A stretch of 64,000 nucleotides of DNA from Mesorhizobium amorphae (GCA_003240775.1 QFNI01000002.1:1-64000), one strand, 5' to 3'. Counted from the stretch's first letter, positions 37,357-47,298 are shown. The notes: generated from the letters alone by a model not told the origin. Made by a program: numbers and translations.

Positions 37357-37411
37357 GGTTGCTCCCCGATCGACGCTCGGCTTCCGCCCAGAGGCGCAAC
37401 TCGGCGGCTTG

Positions 37412-38836
37412 CTACTGGAAGTCGAAGGAGGACAACCCCGACACAGCTTCGTCCAGTCCGAGTGGGCGCGTGATCGGCGGTTCGGCACGAGCGGGGCAGG
37501 CCGCCCGCTCGCACAGGCGGCAGGCGGGGCCGGCCGGCAGAAAAACGGGCTCGCCGGCCGTGTTGCGCGGCAGAAGGTCGGCATAGGCCACGGCCTGCGC
37601 GTGGCTCCAGTCGCAGCCGAAAAGAAGTGCCGTGCGGCGTGGGTGCTCGCTCCAGCCGAAGTCCAAGCCCTCCACGGTGCGCGCCACCAGCAGGTAGCGG
37701 GCGCCATCGGGCATTTCGGCGGCCTGCGCCAGCGCTTGGCCGGGCTGCGCAAAGGCCCTGTAGAGCGCGAGCTTGGGACAGGCGCCGCCGAAGCGGCTGA
37801 TGGGAAAGCCGGTCGCCCCCGCGCGGCGCAGGCGATTGCCGGCTCCGTCAACCTCGAGAAGAAAGAACGGCACGTCCGTCCCGTTCGGGCGGGCGAGCGT
37901 GGTGAGCCGAGCGGCGGCCTGTGCGAACGAAACACGAAAGCGGGCTGCAAGCGCGCCGACATCGAAGCGCGTGCGCCGCGCGGCTTCGCCGAACGGCCGC
38001 TGCGGCATCAGGATCGCGGATGCGCCGTAGCGGGCAAGCTCCATCCGCGTGATCCGCCGCGCCTCGTCCGTGGAAAGGCGAAGCGCCTCCACTGCCTGGG
38101 CAAGCGCCTCGGCTGCCCCGAGCAGAAAGGCTTCCAGCGCGATTTCACCCAACTGGTCTGCGGCCGACAGGCGTTCTGACACGAAAAGCCGCTGGGAATG
38201 GCGGTCGTAGCGACGACGCCAGGAAGGCATGGTGGCTGCGGGCAGCGACTGCACGTGGAGGCCATGCTCGCGCCTGAGCCAAAGCTTGAGCGCGGCCGAA
38301 AGCTCGTCGCGGCCTTCGAGCGTCTCGCCGATCGCCTCCGCCGCTTCTTCGAGACCTGCAAAATGATTGGGCTGGCGCTCCAGCACCTCGCGCACCTCGT
38401 CCAATGGCAGGCGCGCCCCGGCAAGCAGCCCCGCGCGTCCCTCCTTGGCGAGAAGTTCGCCCAGGTCCGACAAGCGCTCGGCCTGCTCGCGATAGGCGCG
38501 GTGGAGCTTGACCATCGCGCCCGCCGCGTTGGGCGTGGCTTCCGCGAAATCGACCAGTTCACTGTCGCCCGGCAGCTCGGTCGCCAGCAAGGGGTCGGCG
38601 AAGGCCGCGCGAAGGGCAGGCAGAAGCCCGCTTTCGCCTGCGAGTTCGTCGGCCTCCACGCCATAGGCAGAAGCAAGCTTCACCATGAGCTGAACGGTGA
38701 GCGGCCGCTGGTTGCGTTCGAGAAGGTTGAGGTAGGACGGCGATATGCCGAGCGCGGCGGCCATCGCCGTCTGGCTCAGGCCTTGAGCGGTGCGGATGCG
38801 GCGAATGCGGGGGCCGGCGAAGATCTTGTCGGGCAT
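37412..38836 (-). CDS. XRE-family regulator of acyl metabolism (ScfR/RamB-like)
   Basis: A 474-residue transcription factor. Residues about 9-66 are a helix-turn-helix of XRE type (RIRRIRTAQGLSQTAMAAALGISPSYLNLLERNQRPLT). The middle contains an IrrE/ImmA-like domain, and the C-terminal short-chain fatty acyl regulator domain ends with a Cys-rich patch (CRLCERAACPAR) typical of ScfR, PrpR and RamB. The start at 38836 matches the usual N-terminus (MPDKIFAGPR); ATGs 36 and 63 bases upstream are possible. It is divergent from aceA, the classical target, and probably senses acyl-CoA status to control the glyoxylate shunt. Confidence 0.9.
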   Translation of the reverse strand: MPDKIFAGPRIRRIRTAQGLSQTAMAAALGISPSYLNLLERNQRPLTVQLMVKLASAYGVEADELAGESGLLPALRAAFADPLLATELPGDSELVDFAEATPNAAGAMVKLHRAYREQAERLSDLGELLAKEGRAGLLAGARLPLDEVREVLERQPNHFAGLEEAAEAIGETLEGRDELSAALKLWLRREHGLHVQSLPAATMPSWRRRYDRHSQRLFVSERLSAADQLGEIALEAFLLGAAEALAQAVEALRLSTDEARRITRMELARYGASAILMPQRPFGEAARRTRFDVGALAARFRVSFAQAAARLTTLARPNGTDVPFFLLEVDGAGNRLRRAGATGFPISRFGGACPKLALYRAFAQPGQALAQAAEMPDGARYLLVARTVEGLDFGWSEHPRRTALLFGCDWSHAQAVAYADLLPRNTAGEPVFLPAGPACRLCERAACPARAEPPITRPLGLDEAVSGLSSFDFQ

Positions 38837-38874
38837 CGTGTCACGAAATTTGCCGATGGCGAATGCGTTCATCC

Positions 38875-38890
38875 TGTCGAAATTTTGACA
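38875..38890. promoter_or_regulatory. Candidate ScfR/RamB-type operator
   Basis: TGTCGAAATTTTGACA is a 16-base inverted repeat with only one mismatched pair, located 38 bases before the regulator start and 165 bases before aceA. AT-rich dyads beside the regulator are typical of this family. It would overlap any longer N-terminal start of the regulator, which supports the shorter start. Confidence 0.45.
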
Positions 38891-39003
38891 CTGCAACAAG
38901 CGGCCCCGTCAAAGCCCTCACAGCTTTGCATGATTTTTCTCCCAGTTTTCTTCGAGACAAGCGCGTTCCAGCGGTCATGCTTGTAAATCCTCCACACCCC
39001 GCA

Positions 39004-39025
39004 GCCGCCAGACTGGATTGGCGGC
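39004..39025 (+). other. Hairpin in the aceA leader
   Basis: GCCGCCA / TGGCGGC with an 8-base loop lies 30 bases before the aceA start and just ahead of the AGGAG ribosome site. It could influence translation or mRNA stability. Evidence is limited to the fold. Confidence 0.3.
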
Positions 39026-39055
39026 ACAGTTTCGCGGGACACAGGAGCAGACACG

Positions 39056-40342
<1,287 letters not shown>

Positions 40343-40368
40343 ACCGAAACCCTCAAGGAGACACGACC

Positions 40369-40626
40369 ATGCTCGACACCATTCAGGCCCCCGCCCCCAA
40401 GACCCGCGTCAAGGAGCGCGCGGCAGAACAGGCGAGCGCCTTGTCCGACGACCAGCAGTCGGCCATTCGCGCGCTGGCCAACGACCTTCACCGCCTCAAC
40501 CATTCGGTCATGCGCGCCGTCGAGGCAGGCGTTTCGGTGGAACTCGTCCGCACCGCGCGCCACCACGGCGGCGCCGGAAGCTGGGGCGATCTGCTCGTTC
40601 CCGTCCTCGTGACCAAGAGCCAGTGA
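40369..40626 (+). CDS. Small hypothetical protein downstream of isocitrate lyase
   Basis: An 85-residue protein with AAGGAG 8 bases before its ATG and normal spacing to aceA, so clearly a second cistron. It has no signal or membrane segment. An N-terminal tail rich in Pro and charged residues is followed by a predicted helical region (DDQQSAIRALANDLHRLNHSVMRAVEAG) and a Gly-rich end with HHGGAGSWGD. I do not recognise a characterised family. Linkage suggests a role in acetate/glyoxylate metabolism, but that is inference only. Confidence 0.8.
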   Translation: MLDTIQAPAPKTRVKERAAEQASALSDDQQSAIRALANDLHRLNHSVMRAVEAGVSVELVRTARHHGGAGSWGDLLVPVLVTKSQ

Positions 40627-40650
40627 TCGAGAAAGGCTTCCCCATCGGCT

Positions 40651-40681
40651 GAAAGGGCCGGGCCTCACGCCTGGCCCTTTC
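40651..40681. terminator. Bidirectional terminator
   Basis: GAAAGGGCC / GGCCCTTTC, a 9-bp perfect stem with A-rich and T-rich arms, lies between the convergent small gene (ending 40626) and the MaoC gene (ending 40665, so within this hairpin). Confidence 0.65.
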
Positions 40682-41117
40682 GCACGAGTGCCGTGCGCAA
40701 GCAGTGACAGACGATCTCCCCGCGCTGGTTGATCGCCTTGTGCGCGAATGTGACGATCCCCGCATCCGGCCGCGAGCGCGATTCCCGAAGCTCGACCACC
40801 TCGGTTTCGACCCTGAGCGTATCCCCTACGAAGACGGGTGCCGGCATGACCACCTTGTCATAGCCGAGATTGGCGACCAGCGTGCCGAGCGTGGTCTCAG
40901 CGACCGACACCCCCACCATCAGCCCGAAGGTGAAGATCCCATTCACCACGATCCGCCCGAACTCGGTCCCCGCCGCATATTCGGCATCGAGATGCAGCGG
41001 CTGCGGATTGTGGGTCAAAACGGTGATGAGAAGATTGTCGCTCTCGGTGACCGTCCGCCGAACCGGATGCTCGATCCGCTCGCCAACCAGCCACTCGTCG
41101 AAGATTTTGCCCGCCAT
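40665..41117 (-). CDS. MaoC-like hotdog dehydratase
   Basis: 150 residues of hotdog fold. The hydratase motif is visible as [22 protein letters not shown], with the Asp/His pair used to hydrate enoyl-CoA thioesters, followed by [17 protein letters not shown]. The start at 41117 has AAGGAGG just upstream. It probably acts on a 2-enoyl-CoA or mesaconyl-type CoA ester. The convergent aceA hints at acetate or dicarboxylate metabolism, but they are not one operon. The stop lies inside the terminator hairpin. Confidence 0.88.
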   Translation of the reverse strand: MAGKIFDEWLVGERIEHPVRRTVTESDNLLITVLTHNPQPLHLDAEYAAGTEFGRIVVNGIFTFGLMVGVSVAETTLGTLVANLGYDKVVMPAPVFVGDTLRVETEVVELRESRSRPDAGIVTFAHKAINQRGEIVCHCLRTALVRKGQA

Positions 41118-41153
41118 GCCCGCCTCCTTCGATGGTGGACAGTTGCAGCAAGC

Positions 41154-41229
41154 TGGTGGGCCCGGAGGGACTCGAACCCCCAACCAAGCGGTTATGAGCC
41201 GCCGGCTCTAACCATTGAGCTACAGGCCC
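41154..41229 (-). tRNA. tRNA-Ile2, anticodon CAU (lysidine type), CCA encoded
   Basis: A complete 76-base cloverleaf on the minus strand: acceptor GGGCCTG/CGGGCCC with one G-U pair, D-arm GCTC-GAGC, anticodon stem GGCGG/CCGCT around loop CTCATAA, and a T-arm with GGTTCGAGTCC. The CCA tail is encoded. The body, notably the GGGCCTGTAGCTCA start and CTCATAA loop, matches bacterial tRNA-Ile2, whose C34 is turned to lysidine by TilS to read AUA, rather than tRNA-Met. Confidence 0.92.
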
Positions 41230-41344
41230 AGCCGGGTTCCTGGTTAGCCGCTTGAAGGGCGGAGAACAAGCGGGGTGCCGCAATGCGTTCATATTGGGGG
41301 GGTAGCTCTGGCCGCCTTCTTGAACGGACAGGGGAAACCGCCCG

Positions 41345-42058
41345 ATGAACAATTGGAAACTCGCCACCGCCCTTTGCGGCGCTCTGCTTCTGGCTGCTCC
41401 CGCGCTGGCGCAGGAGCAGGGAGAACAGCCGCGAATCGCAGTCACGGGCGAAGGCGAGGCGACGGTGGCGCCCGATCTCGCAATGCTGACTTTGGGCGTG
41501 ATGCGCCAGGCGCCGACCGCAGGCGAGGCGCTGACCGCAAACAGCGAGGCGATGCGCGCCGTGATCGAGGCGGTGAAAGCCCTGGGGATAGCCGAGCGCG
41601 ACATCCAGACGGCGGGGCTCCAGGTCAATCCGCGCTACGAATATGTGGAGCGGCCAGACCGCACGCAGGAGAGCAAGCTCGTCGGCTATGAGGTGATCAA
41701 CTCGGTCACCGTGCGCGTGCGCGACATCGCCAAGACCGGCGACCTGTTCGATAAGGCTGTCGCGGCCGGCGTCAACCAGGGCGGCAACCTGTCCTTCTCC
41801 AACGAGGACCCCAAGGCCACCCTGCGCGAGGCGCGCAAGCGGGCGGTGGCGGACGCAATCGACAAGGCCCAGACGCTGGCCGAAGCGGCCAATGTGAAGC
41901 TCGGCCGCATCACCGAGATCACCGACACGGTGGTGGGGATGGCGCCCATTCCCATGCGGGCGAAGTCGTTCGACGCGATGCAATCCGCGCCGGCTCCCAT
42001 CCAGGCGGGCGAGAACAGCTACAGCGTCCAGGTGAACATCACCTTCGCGCTCGAGTAG
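41345..42058 (+). CDS. SIMPL domain (DUF541) periplasmic protein
   Basis: 237 residues with a Sec signal (LATALCGALLLAAPALA-QEQ). The mature part reads PRIAVTGEGEATVAPDLAMLTLGV, then LQVNPRYEY and YSVQVNITFALE, the usual beginning and end of SIMPL domains. Family members are outer-surface or periplasmic oligomers linked to stress tolerance, with no known catalytic role. A GC-rich terminator follows directly. Confidence 0.9.
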   Translation: MNNWKLATALCGALLLAAPALAQEQGEQPRIAVTGEGEATVAPDLAMLTLGVMRQAPTAGEALTANSEAMRAVIEAVKALGIAERDIQTAGLQVNPRYEYVERPDRTQESKLVGYEVINSVTVRVRDIAKTGDLFDKAVAAGVNQGGNLSFSNEDPKATLREARKRAVADAIDKAQTLAEAANVKLGRITEITDTVVGMAPIPMRAKSFDAMQSAPAPIQAGENSYSVQVNITFALE

Positions 42059-42069
42059 ACAAGCGAAAA

Positions 42070-42093
42070 GGCCGGCGGATCGCTCCGCCGGCC
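42070..42093. terminator. Bidirectional terminator between convergent genes
   Basis: GGCCGGCGGA / TCCGCCGGCC, a perfect 10-bp stem with a TCGC loop, flanked by AAAA on one side and CCTTT on the other. Confidence 0.75.
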
Positions 42094-42114
42094 CTTTGAT
42101 TAGTGCGCTGCGTC

Positions 42115-42507
42115 CTACCAGTTGATCACTGGGCAACCGGGAGCACGGGCGAAAGTGACCGACACGCGGTCGCCGCGCTGGCGGCCACCGATCTCGATGG
42201 TGCGCCGGCCGACATCGCGGACGAATGCGCGGCGCACGCCCATGCGTTCGGCCTTGTCGAGCGCGCGGCCCGGCGAGCAGTCGCGGCGGCCGCGACGGTC
42301 CCAGCGCTCCTCGCCATGGCGGCGGTCCTCGCGCCAATCGCGGTCGCGGTCACGATAGCGGCTGCCGTGATCGGAGATGAGGCCGAACTCGGGGCCGTTC
42401 TGGCCGATCGAGAAAAACAGGCTGTCGGCATGGGCCACGGCGGGGACGGCGGAGGTGCCGACGCCAAGCGTGGCTGCCAGGGCGATGGTCTTCAAAATGT
42501 TGGACAT
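42115..42507 (-). CDS. Small secreted basic protein of unknown function
   Basis: 130 residues with a signal peptide (LKTIALAATLGVGTSAVPAVAHA-DS). The centre is rich in Arg, Asp and Trp (RYRDRDRDWREDRRHGEERWDRR) and the end is a conserved-looking module with two Cys (RRDCSPGRALDKAERMG...ARAPGCPVINW). Proteins of this build are common in Rhizobiales and are uncharacterised. The two cysteines may form a disulfide in the periplasm. Confidence 0.8.
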   Translation of the reverse strand: MSNILKTIALAATLGVGTSAVPAVAHADSLFFSIGQNGPEFGLISDHGSRYRDRDRDWREDRRHGEERWDRRGRRDCSPGRALDKAERMGVRRAFVRDVGRRTIEIGGRQRGDRVSVTFARAPGCPVINW

Positions 42508-42645
42508 GGGCCTCTCCTCGTTTGTTTCGGAGCTTCAGGCGGAAGGCCGAAGCGATGATCCGAAACTATGGGGAGGATGCTGAATGCCGCGGGAACCGGC
42601 CGTTCATGCACGGTTCACCGCAAAAAGGCTCGAACGCGCCCCATG

Positions 42646-43092
42646 TCAGGGCTCGTTTTCCAGCACGTGTTCGAAATAGTCCTCGGGCTCGGCGAGGTCG
42701 TCCTCGTTCGCGGTCAGGCGACCTCGCATGGAAATGCCGGCCTCGTGCACGCTTTCCTTCCGACCGCTCACCAGGTGATGCCAGGGGAAGAGGTCGCGGC
42801 CTTCGGCGACGAGGCGATAGGCGCAGGTGCGTGGCAGCCAGGACAAGCGCCGAACGGTGGGCGCATCGAGGCCCACGCAATCGGGCACACGGGTCAGGCG
42901 GTTGGAATAGTCGGAGCAGCGGCAGGTCTGGCCATCCAGCAGGCGGCAGCCGACGCTCGTCCAGTGGATTTCGCCCGTGTCCTCGTCCTCGAGCTTGGCC
43001 AGGCAGCATTTGCCGCAGCCGTCGCAGAGCGATTCCCACTCAGTGGGGGACAGCTCTTCGAGCGATTTGGTTTTCCAGAACGGCGCATCCAT
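42646..43092 (-). CDS. YcgN-family cysteine cluster protein (UPF0260)
   Basis: About 148 residues rich in cysteine: [12 protein letters not shown] near the N-terminus, then GCRLLDG...CRCSDY, PDCVGLD and RTCAYRL. This pattern defines the YcgN/UPF0260 group, which probably binds zinc or an iron-sulfur cluster; the function is unknown. A start four codons earlier (43104) is equally possible. It stands alone. Confidence 0.88.
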   Translation of the reverse strand: MDAPFWKTKSLEELSPTEWESLCDGCGKCCLAKLEDEDTGEIHWTSVGCRLLDGQTCRCSDYSNRLTRVPDCVGLDAPTVRRLSWLPRTCAYRLVAEGRDLFPWHHLVSGRKESVHEAGISMRGRLTANEDDLAEPEDYFEHVLENEP

Positions 43093-43150
43093 GAGGCGTC
43101 GCATGTGGCGGGAATGGAGCGCAAATTCAAGCGCCTGCCTGCCGAGCGTC

Positions 43151-43172
43151 CTTCTCCGCCGCGGCGGAGAAG
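43151..43172. repeat. Perfect palindromic repeat, CTTCTCCGCCG arms
   Basis: Eleven bases and their exact reverse complement with no loop (CTTCTCCGCCG then CGGCGGAGAAG), between convergent-free gene ends. It resembles the imperfect CTTCTCCCCG element at 8821-8844 and is probably a second member of the same rhizobial intergenic repeat class. Confidence 0.5.
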
Positions 43173-43238
43173 GGGAACCATCCGGCTACGAGCGACATTT
43201 CGCGGGCGTCGGGACAAATGGCAACTTGGAGATCGTGG

Positions 43239-45164
43239 ATGAAACGCCAGCCCTGGATTCTGGCCGGAACGGCACTTGGACTGTTGATGGCCGCACCGCT
43301 CGCGGCATCGCCCTTTTCGATACCCACCCCGCCGAAACCCGAACAGGGAACGAGCCTGCCGCTGATCCTGGCACAGGAAGAAGCGCCCGCGCCCGAGGGT
43401 GAAGCACCACCCCCCCCGCCTGAGCCGGAGGCTGCGCCCGAGCCCGAACTGGAGCCGGAGGCCGCGCCCCCGCCAGAGCCCGAGCCCGAGGCGGCACCGG
43501 AACCTGAACCCGCACCCGAGCCGGCACCTGCCCCCGAGCCTGCGCCCGAACCGGCACCGGAGCCGGCACCCGCTCCAGAGCCCGAGCCGGCGCCCGCTGT
43601 GCAGGAGGCGCCCGAGCCACCGCCAGCGCCCGAGCCGGCACCGTCCGAAGACAGCCAACCCGCGCCCGCCGCGCCGGCTGCGGAAGACAGTCTACCCGCG
43701 CCCGAGGAGCCCGCGGCACCGGCGCCCGCCGAACCCACGATCAGCGAGCCACAGCCCGCGGCACCGGCCGAGCCTGCGCCGCCTGCCGAAGCCGCACCCG
43801 CAGCGCCCGAGGCCCCTGCGGCGCCTGCCGAGCCCGTGACGCCTGAGGCACCGGCCACCGAGCAGGCGCCTGCTGCTCCCGCGCCGTCTGTCGAGCCAGC
43901 CCAGCCGGCTGAGGGCGCTGTGGCGCCCGAGCCTGCCCCGGCCCCTGGATCGGAGGCCCCTGCCCCTGCTCCGGCTGACGGCTCTGCTGCGCCTGCACCG
44001 GTCGAACCCGGCACAGCGGCACCCGCCGCACCGGCCGATGGGGCAGCAGTGCCCGCAGTGCCCGTGCCCGCACTTCCGCCCGGCGAGGCGCCGAGCCCGA
44101 ATGCCGCGCAGACGGCACCTGCCGGTGAAGCCGCTCAGCCGGTGGCGCCTGCCGCACCACCAGCACCGCCTCCGGCCAGCGACAGCGCGGCACAGCAGGT
44201 CGTGCCCCAGGTGATCGTTCCCGTGACCGAGGAGCAGGGCACGCGTCGTCGCGAAGGCGGGGACCCCGCAGACGAGCCGCGCCGCCGCGAGCGTCCGCAG
44301 GGAGCGGAAGTGCTGCGTGAGGTGGGCGATCGCACGATCATCCAGTTCAACAACCAGATCATCGTGGAAAGCAACGACCGCCCGCGCCTCACGCGCGGCG
44401 CGAGCGACGTCTACTACGAGGACCTGCCCCGCGGCCGCACCCGCGAGACCGTGGTGCGTGAGAACGGCTCGCAGGTTGTCACCGTCCGCAACGCCTATGG
44501 CGATGTGATCCGCCGCTCGCGCATCACGCCCGATGGGCGCGAATACGTGCTCAGCTACGTGGACGAGGACAATTTCGAGCGCGTTCGCGACTGGCGCGAT
44601 CCCGGCCTCGATCTGCCGCCGCTCCGCCTGACGATCCCCGTCGAGGACTACATTCTCGACGCGGAGGAAGCCGAGGACGACGAGGCCTATTACGAGTTCC
44701 TCGATCAGCCTCCTGTGGAGCCCGTGGAGCGCCTCTATTCGCTCGACGAGGTGAAGCGGTCCTCGCGCATCCGGCAGAAGACGCGGCGCGTGGATCTCGA
44801 CACGATCACCTTCGACTTCGGTTCGGCCTCGATCAGCGAGAGCGAGGTGAAGAAGCTGCAGAACGTGGCGACCGCGATGGAGCGCCTGCTCGAACGCAAC
44901 CCGGCCGAGACCTTCTTGATCGAAGGCCACACGGATGCGGTGGGCACGGACGTGGCAAACCTTGCCCTGTCCGACCGTCGCGCTGAATCGGTTGCGGAAG
45001 CGCTGAGCAGCGTGTTCGGAATTCCGCCGGAAAACCTCAGCACGCAGGGCTACGGCGAGCAGTATCTCAAGGTGAACACGCAGGAGCCGGAGCGGCAGAA
45101 CCGCCGCGTCGCGCTGCGCCGCATCACCGCGCTGGTCGCGCCGGTCGCCGCCAACGCGCAGTAA
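43239..45164 (+). CDS. OmpA-domain envelope protein with long Pro/Ala/Glu-rich spacer
   Basis: 641 residues. A signal peptide (PWILAGTALGLLMAAPLAA) is followed, from about residue 45 to 320, by a low-complexity stretch of PAPEP and PAEP units. The region after about residue 340 is basic and beta-rich (DRTIIQFNNQIIVESNDR). The C-terminal OmpA-like peptidoglycan-binding domain occupies about residues 520-635 (TFDFGSASI, IEGHTDAVGT, LSDRRAESVAEAL). GGAG sits 8 bases before the ATG at 43239. It probably ties the outer envelope to peptidoglycan with an extended spacer; no beta-barrel is evident. Confidence 0.9.
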   Translation: MKRQPWILAGTALGLLMAAPLAASPFSIPTPPKPEQGTSLPLILAQEEAPAPEGEAPPPPPEPEAAPEPELEPEAAPPPEPEPEAAPEPEPAPEPAPAPEPAPEPAPEPAPAPEPEPAPAVQEAPEPPPAPEPAPSEDSQPAPAAPAAEDSLPAPEEPAAPAPAEPTISEPQPAAPAEPAPPAEAAPAAPEAPAAPAEPVTPEAPATEQAPAAPAPSVEPAQPAEGAVAPEPAPAPGSEAPAPAPADGSAAPAPVEPGTAAPAAPADGAAVPAVPVPALPPGEAPSPNAAQTAPAGEAAQPVAPAAPPAPPPASDSAAQQVVPQVIVPVTEEQGTRRREGGDPADEPRRRERPQGAEVLREVGDRTIIQFNNQIIVESNDRPRLTRGASDVYYEDLPRGRTRETVVRENGSQVVTVRNAYGDVIRRSRITPDGREYVLSYVDEDNFERVRDWRDPGLDLPPLRLTIPVEDYILDAEEAEDDEAYYEFLDQPPVEPVERLYSLDEVKRSSRIRQKTRRVDLDTITFDFGSASISESEVKKLQNVATAMERLLERNPAETFLIEGHTDAVGTDVANLALSDRRAESVAEALSSVFGIPPENLSTQGYGEQYLKVNTQEPERQNRRVALRRITALVAPVAANAQ

Positions 45165-45183
45165 GGCGCCTCCGAGACGAAGA

Positions 45184-45212
45184 AAGCCCGGCCCCAGCGG
45201 CCGGGCTTTTTC
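45184..45212. terminator. Rho-independent terminator of the OmpA-domain gene
   Basis: AAAGCCCGGCC / GGCCGGGCTTT, an 11-bp stem with a 5-base loop, followed by more T. The convergent kinase gene stops at its right edge, so it may work from both sides. Confidence 0.8.
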
Positions 45213-46566
45213 ATGGGATAAGCGGCAGCCGCACTGTCACGCTGAGGCCTCCGAGCGTTTCCGAGCGATCGAGAGCGAGGCTGCCGCCGTAGAGTTCGAC
45301 CAGTTCCCGCGCGATGGGAAGACCGAAGCCGAAGCCGGGCGTCGCCTCATCGATCCGGCGACCGGGGCGCAGCGCCTCCGGCATCTCGTCGGGCGCGAGG
45401 CCGGGCCCATCATCCGCGATGCGGATCGAGGCGAAGCGGCCTTCCTCGACCACAGACACGGCCACCTTCGAACGTGCCCACTTGAAGGCGTTGTCGAGAA
45501 GGTTGCCGAACATCTCATCGAAGTCCTGCTCCTCGCAGGCGATGGCGACGGGCTGCCCCTCGGTGAGCGAGCCTTGGACGGGGCGCGTGCGATGCATGGC
45601 ATGCATGACGGAAAGGAGCTCGCTCAGCCGCGCGCGGGCCGCGACCTGGGCGCGGCTTGTGCCCTCGCCCAGGGTTGCTGCGCGGGCGCGGGTCAGATGG
45701 TGACGGATCATGCGGTCCATGCCGTCCACCAGCCCCATGGCGTCGGGGTCGCGGCGCAGGGCGGGGGCCGCGGCGAGCGTTGCAAGTGGGGTCTTCAACC
45801 CATGAGCGAGGTTGGCGGCGTGGCGGCGGGCGCGTGCCAGGCCTTCCGCGTTCTCGCGCAGGAGGCTGTTCAACTCGACGGCCAGCGGCTGCACCTCGCT
45901 CGGTTGGTTCTCGCCCACCTCCGTCCGGCGGCCGGCACGGATCTCGCTCAGTTCGGCGCGCATCGCGCGCAAGGGTTTGAGGCCGAGACGCACTTGGAAG
46001 AGTGCTGCGAGCGCAAGCGCCGCGCCAAGCAGGAGCAGGCCGAGCGCGAGCGGCTCCATCGCCTCGCGCAATGGACCGGTGATCGCGGGATCGCGGGGAG
46101 CGGCGGCTGCGAGCTTGACGTCGTCGAGCTGCAGCACGCGCCAGTGAGCTTCACCCTCCCCTTCGATCTCGCCTTCGGCAGAGCGGATGCGATCCGATGG
46201 CCCGCCTCCTCCGCCACCACGGCCGCGGGGAGCGGATTGGGCTTCAGGGAGTGCCAGGCGTTCATCGCCCGCCGAGCGCGACTGCACCTGCCAATCGTCG
46301 CCTTCCACCACCCAGACCCAGCCACCGCGCCGGACGAAAGGCGGGCGGTCGAGGTCGCGCCGCATCTTCTCGATGGCCTTGGGGCCGTCGTCCGCCACGG
46401 AGGCCAAAAGCACGAGCTGAGCATCGAGCCGGCCGTCGAGCTGCCGAACGATGAAGCGTTCGAGCACCAAAGACATGCCGATGCCGCCTGCAAGCAGGGC
46501 TGCAGCGATGGCGCAGGCCGCTAATGCCAGCAGGCGTCCGGCGAGCGAGCGGGGCACGGCTCTCAC
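45211..46566 (-). CDS. Two-component sensor histidine kinase
   Basis: A 451-residue inner-membrane kinase with a GTG start overlapping the regulator stop. Two membrane segments (about residues 12-34 and 172-192) enclose a periplasmic sensor of roughly 135 residues with a Gly-rich turn (GRGGGGGGP) and acidic GEIEGEGE. A HAMP-like linker follows. The phosphoacceptor is His255 in ANLAHGLKTPLATL. The ATPase domain shows the N-box GNLLDNAFKWA, DDGPG, and GFGFGLPIARELVELYGG. Acidic patches in the sensor recall cation-sensing PhoQ/QseC relatives, but the stimulus is unknown. Confidence 0.93.
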   Translation of the reverse strand: MRAVPRSLAGRLLALAACAIAAALLAGGIGMSLVLERFIVRQLDGRLDAQLVLLASVADDGPKAIEKMRRDLDRPPFVRRGGWVWVVEGDDWQVQSRSAGDERLALPEAQSAPRGRGGGGGGPSDRIRSAEGEIEGEGEAHWRVLQLDDVKLAAAAPRDPAITGPLREAMEPLALGLLLLGAALALAALFQVRLGLKPLRAMRAELSEIRAGRRTEVGENQPSEVQPLAVELNSLLRENAEGLARARRHAANLAHGLKTPLATLAAAPALRRDPDAMGLVDGMDRMIRHHLTRARAATLGEGTSRAQVAARARLSELLSVMHAMHRTRPVQGSLTEGQPVAIACEEQDFDEMFGNLLDNAFKWARSKVAVSVVEEGRFASIRIADDGPGLAPDEMPEALRPGRRIDEATPGFGFGLPIARELVELYGGSLALDRSETLGGLSVTVRLPLIP

Positions 46567-47231
46567 TGGGCGCGAACCGTGTCCAGCCGGTAGCCGTGAC
46601 CACGAACGGTCTCGATGGCATCGCGACCGAGCTTGCGCCGGAGCCTGGCCACGATCACTTCGAGCGAGTTGGAATCGGTCTCGGCATCGCCCTCATAGGC
46701 GCGCTCGGTCAATTCGGAGCGCGACACGACCACCCCGCGGCGTTGCGCCAGCACCGAAAGCACGCGCCATTCCAGCGCCGTCAGCTTGAGCGGCAGGCCG
46801 CTCAGCTCGAACGAGCCGAGCTGGGTGTCGAACACCAGTTCGCCGCACTCCACGCGGGTCGCGGCATGGCCGTTGGCGCGCCGCGCGAGCGCACGCAGGC
46901 GCATCACGAGTTCCTCCACGCGAAAGGGCTTGGTCAGGAAGTCGTCGGCACCCGCCTTGAAGCCCTCGACCTTCTCCGACCAGCCGTCACGCGCGGTCAG
47001 GATGAGAACGGGAAGGGTGCGTCCGCCCGCGCGCCAGGCGCGCAGCACATCCTTGCCCTCCACCTTGGGCAGACCGAGATCGAGCACGGCGGCATCATAG
47101 ATGCTGGTGTCGCCAAGATGCTGTCCGTCCTCGCCGTTGCGCGCCCAGTCGACCACGAAATTCTCGGCACGCAGGGCGTCCGCGATGCGGGCGCCCAGTG
47201 CCGGGTCGTCTTCCACCAGAAGCACTTTCAC
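46563..47231 (-). CDS. OmpR/PhoB-family response regulator
   Basis: About 222 residues. The receiver has KVLLVEDDP at the start, the phosphoacceptor Asp51 in AAVLDLGLPKVEGKDVL, and PVLILTARDGWSEKVEGFKAGADDFLTKPF. The C-terminal winged helix includes LTALEWRVLSVLAQRRGVVVSRSEL and SNSLEVIVARLRRKLG. The GTG at 47231 with GGAG 8 bases upstream is preferred to an ATG eight codons earlier. Coupled to the kinase by a 4-base overlap. Direct repeats in the divergent promoter are likely its binding site. Confidence 0.94.
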   Translation of the reverse strand: MKVLLVEDDPALGARIADALRAENFVVDWARNGEDGQHLGDTSIYDAAVLDLGLPKVEGKDVLRAWRAGGRTLPVLILTARDGWSEKVEGFKAGADDFLTKPFRVEELVMRLRALARRANGHAATRVECGELVFDTQLGSFELSGLPLKLTALEWRVLSVLAQRRGVVVSRSELTERAYEGDAETDSNSLEVIVARLRRKLGRDAIETVRGHGYRLDTVRAQ

Positions 47232-47298
47232 GTGGCTGTCTCCATAACAGGCCAAGCTGCACGGGGCAGCCGAGCGCTCACGGCGCTAGGCCAACCGG

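Noticed and set aside
41154..41229. Calling the tRNA a tRNA-Met from its CAU anticodon
   Set aside because: The body and anticodon loop match tRNA-Ile2 of the lysidine type, not initiator or elongator tRNA-Met.
43400..44180. Possible DNA repeat array
   Set aside because: The periodicity comes from Pro/Ala/Glu codons inside the OmpA-domain gene.
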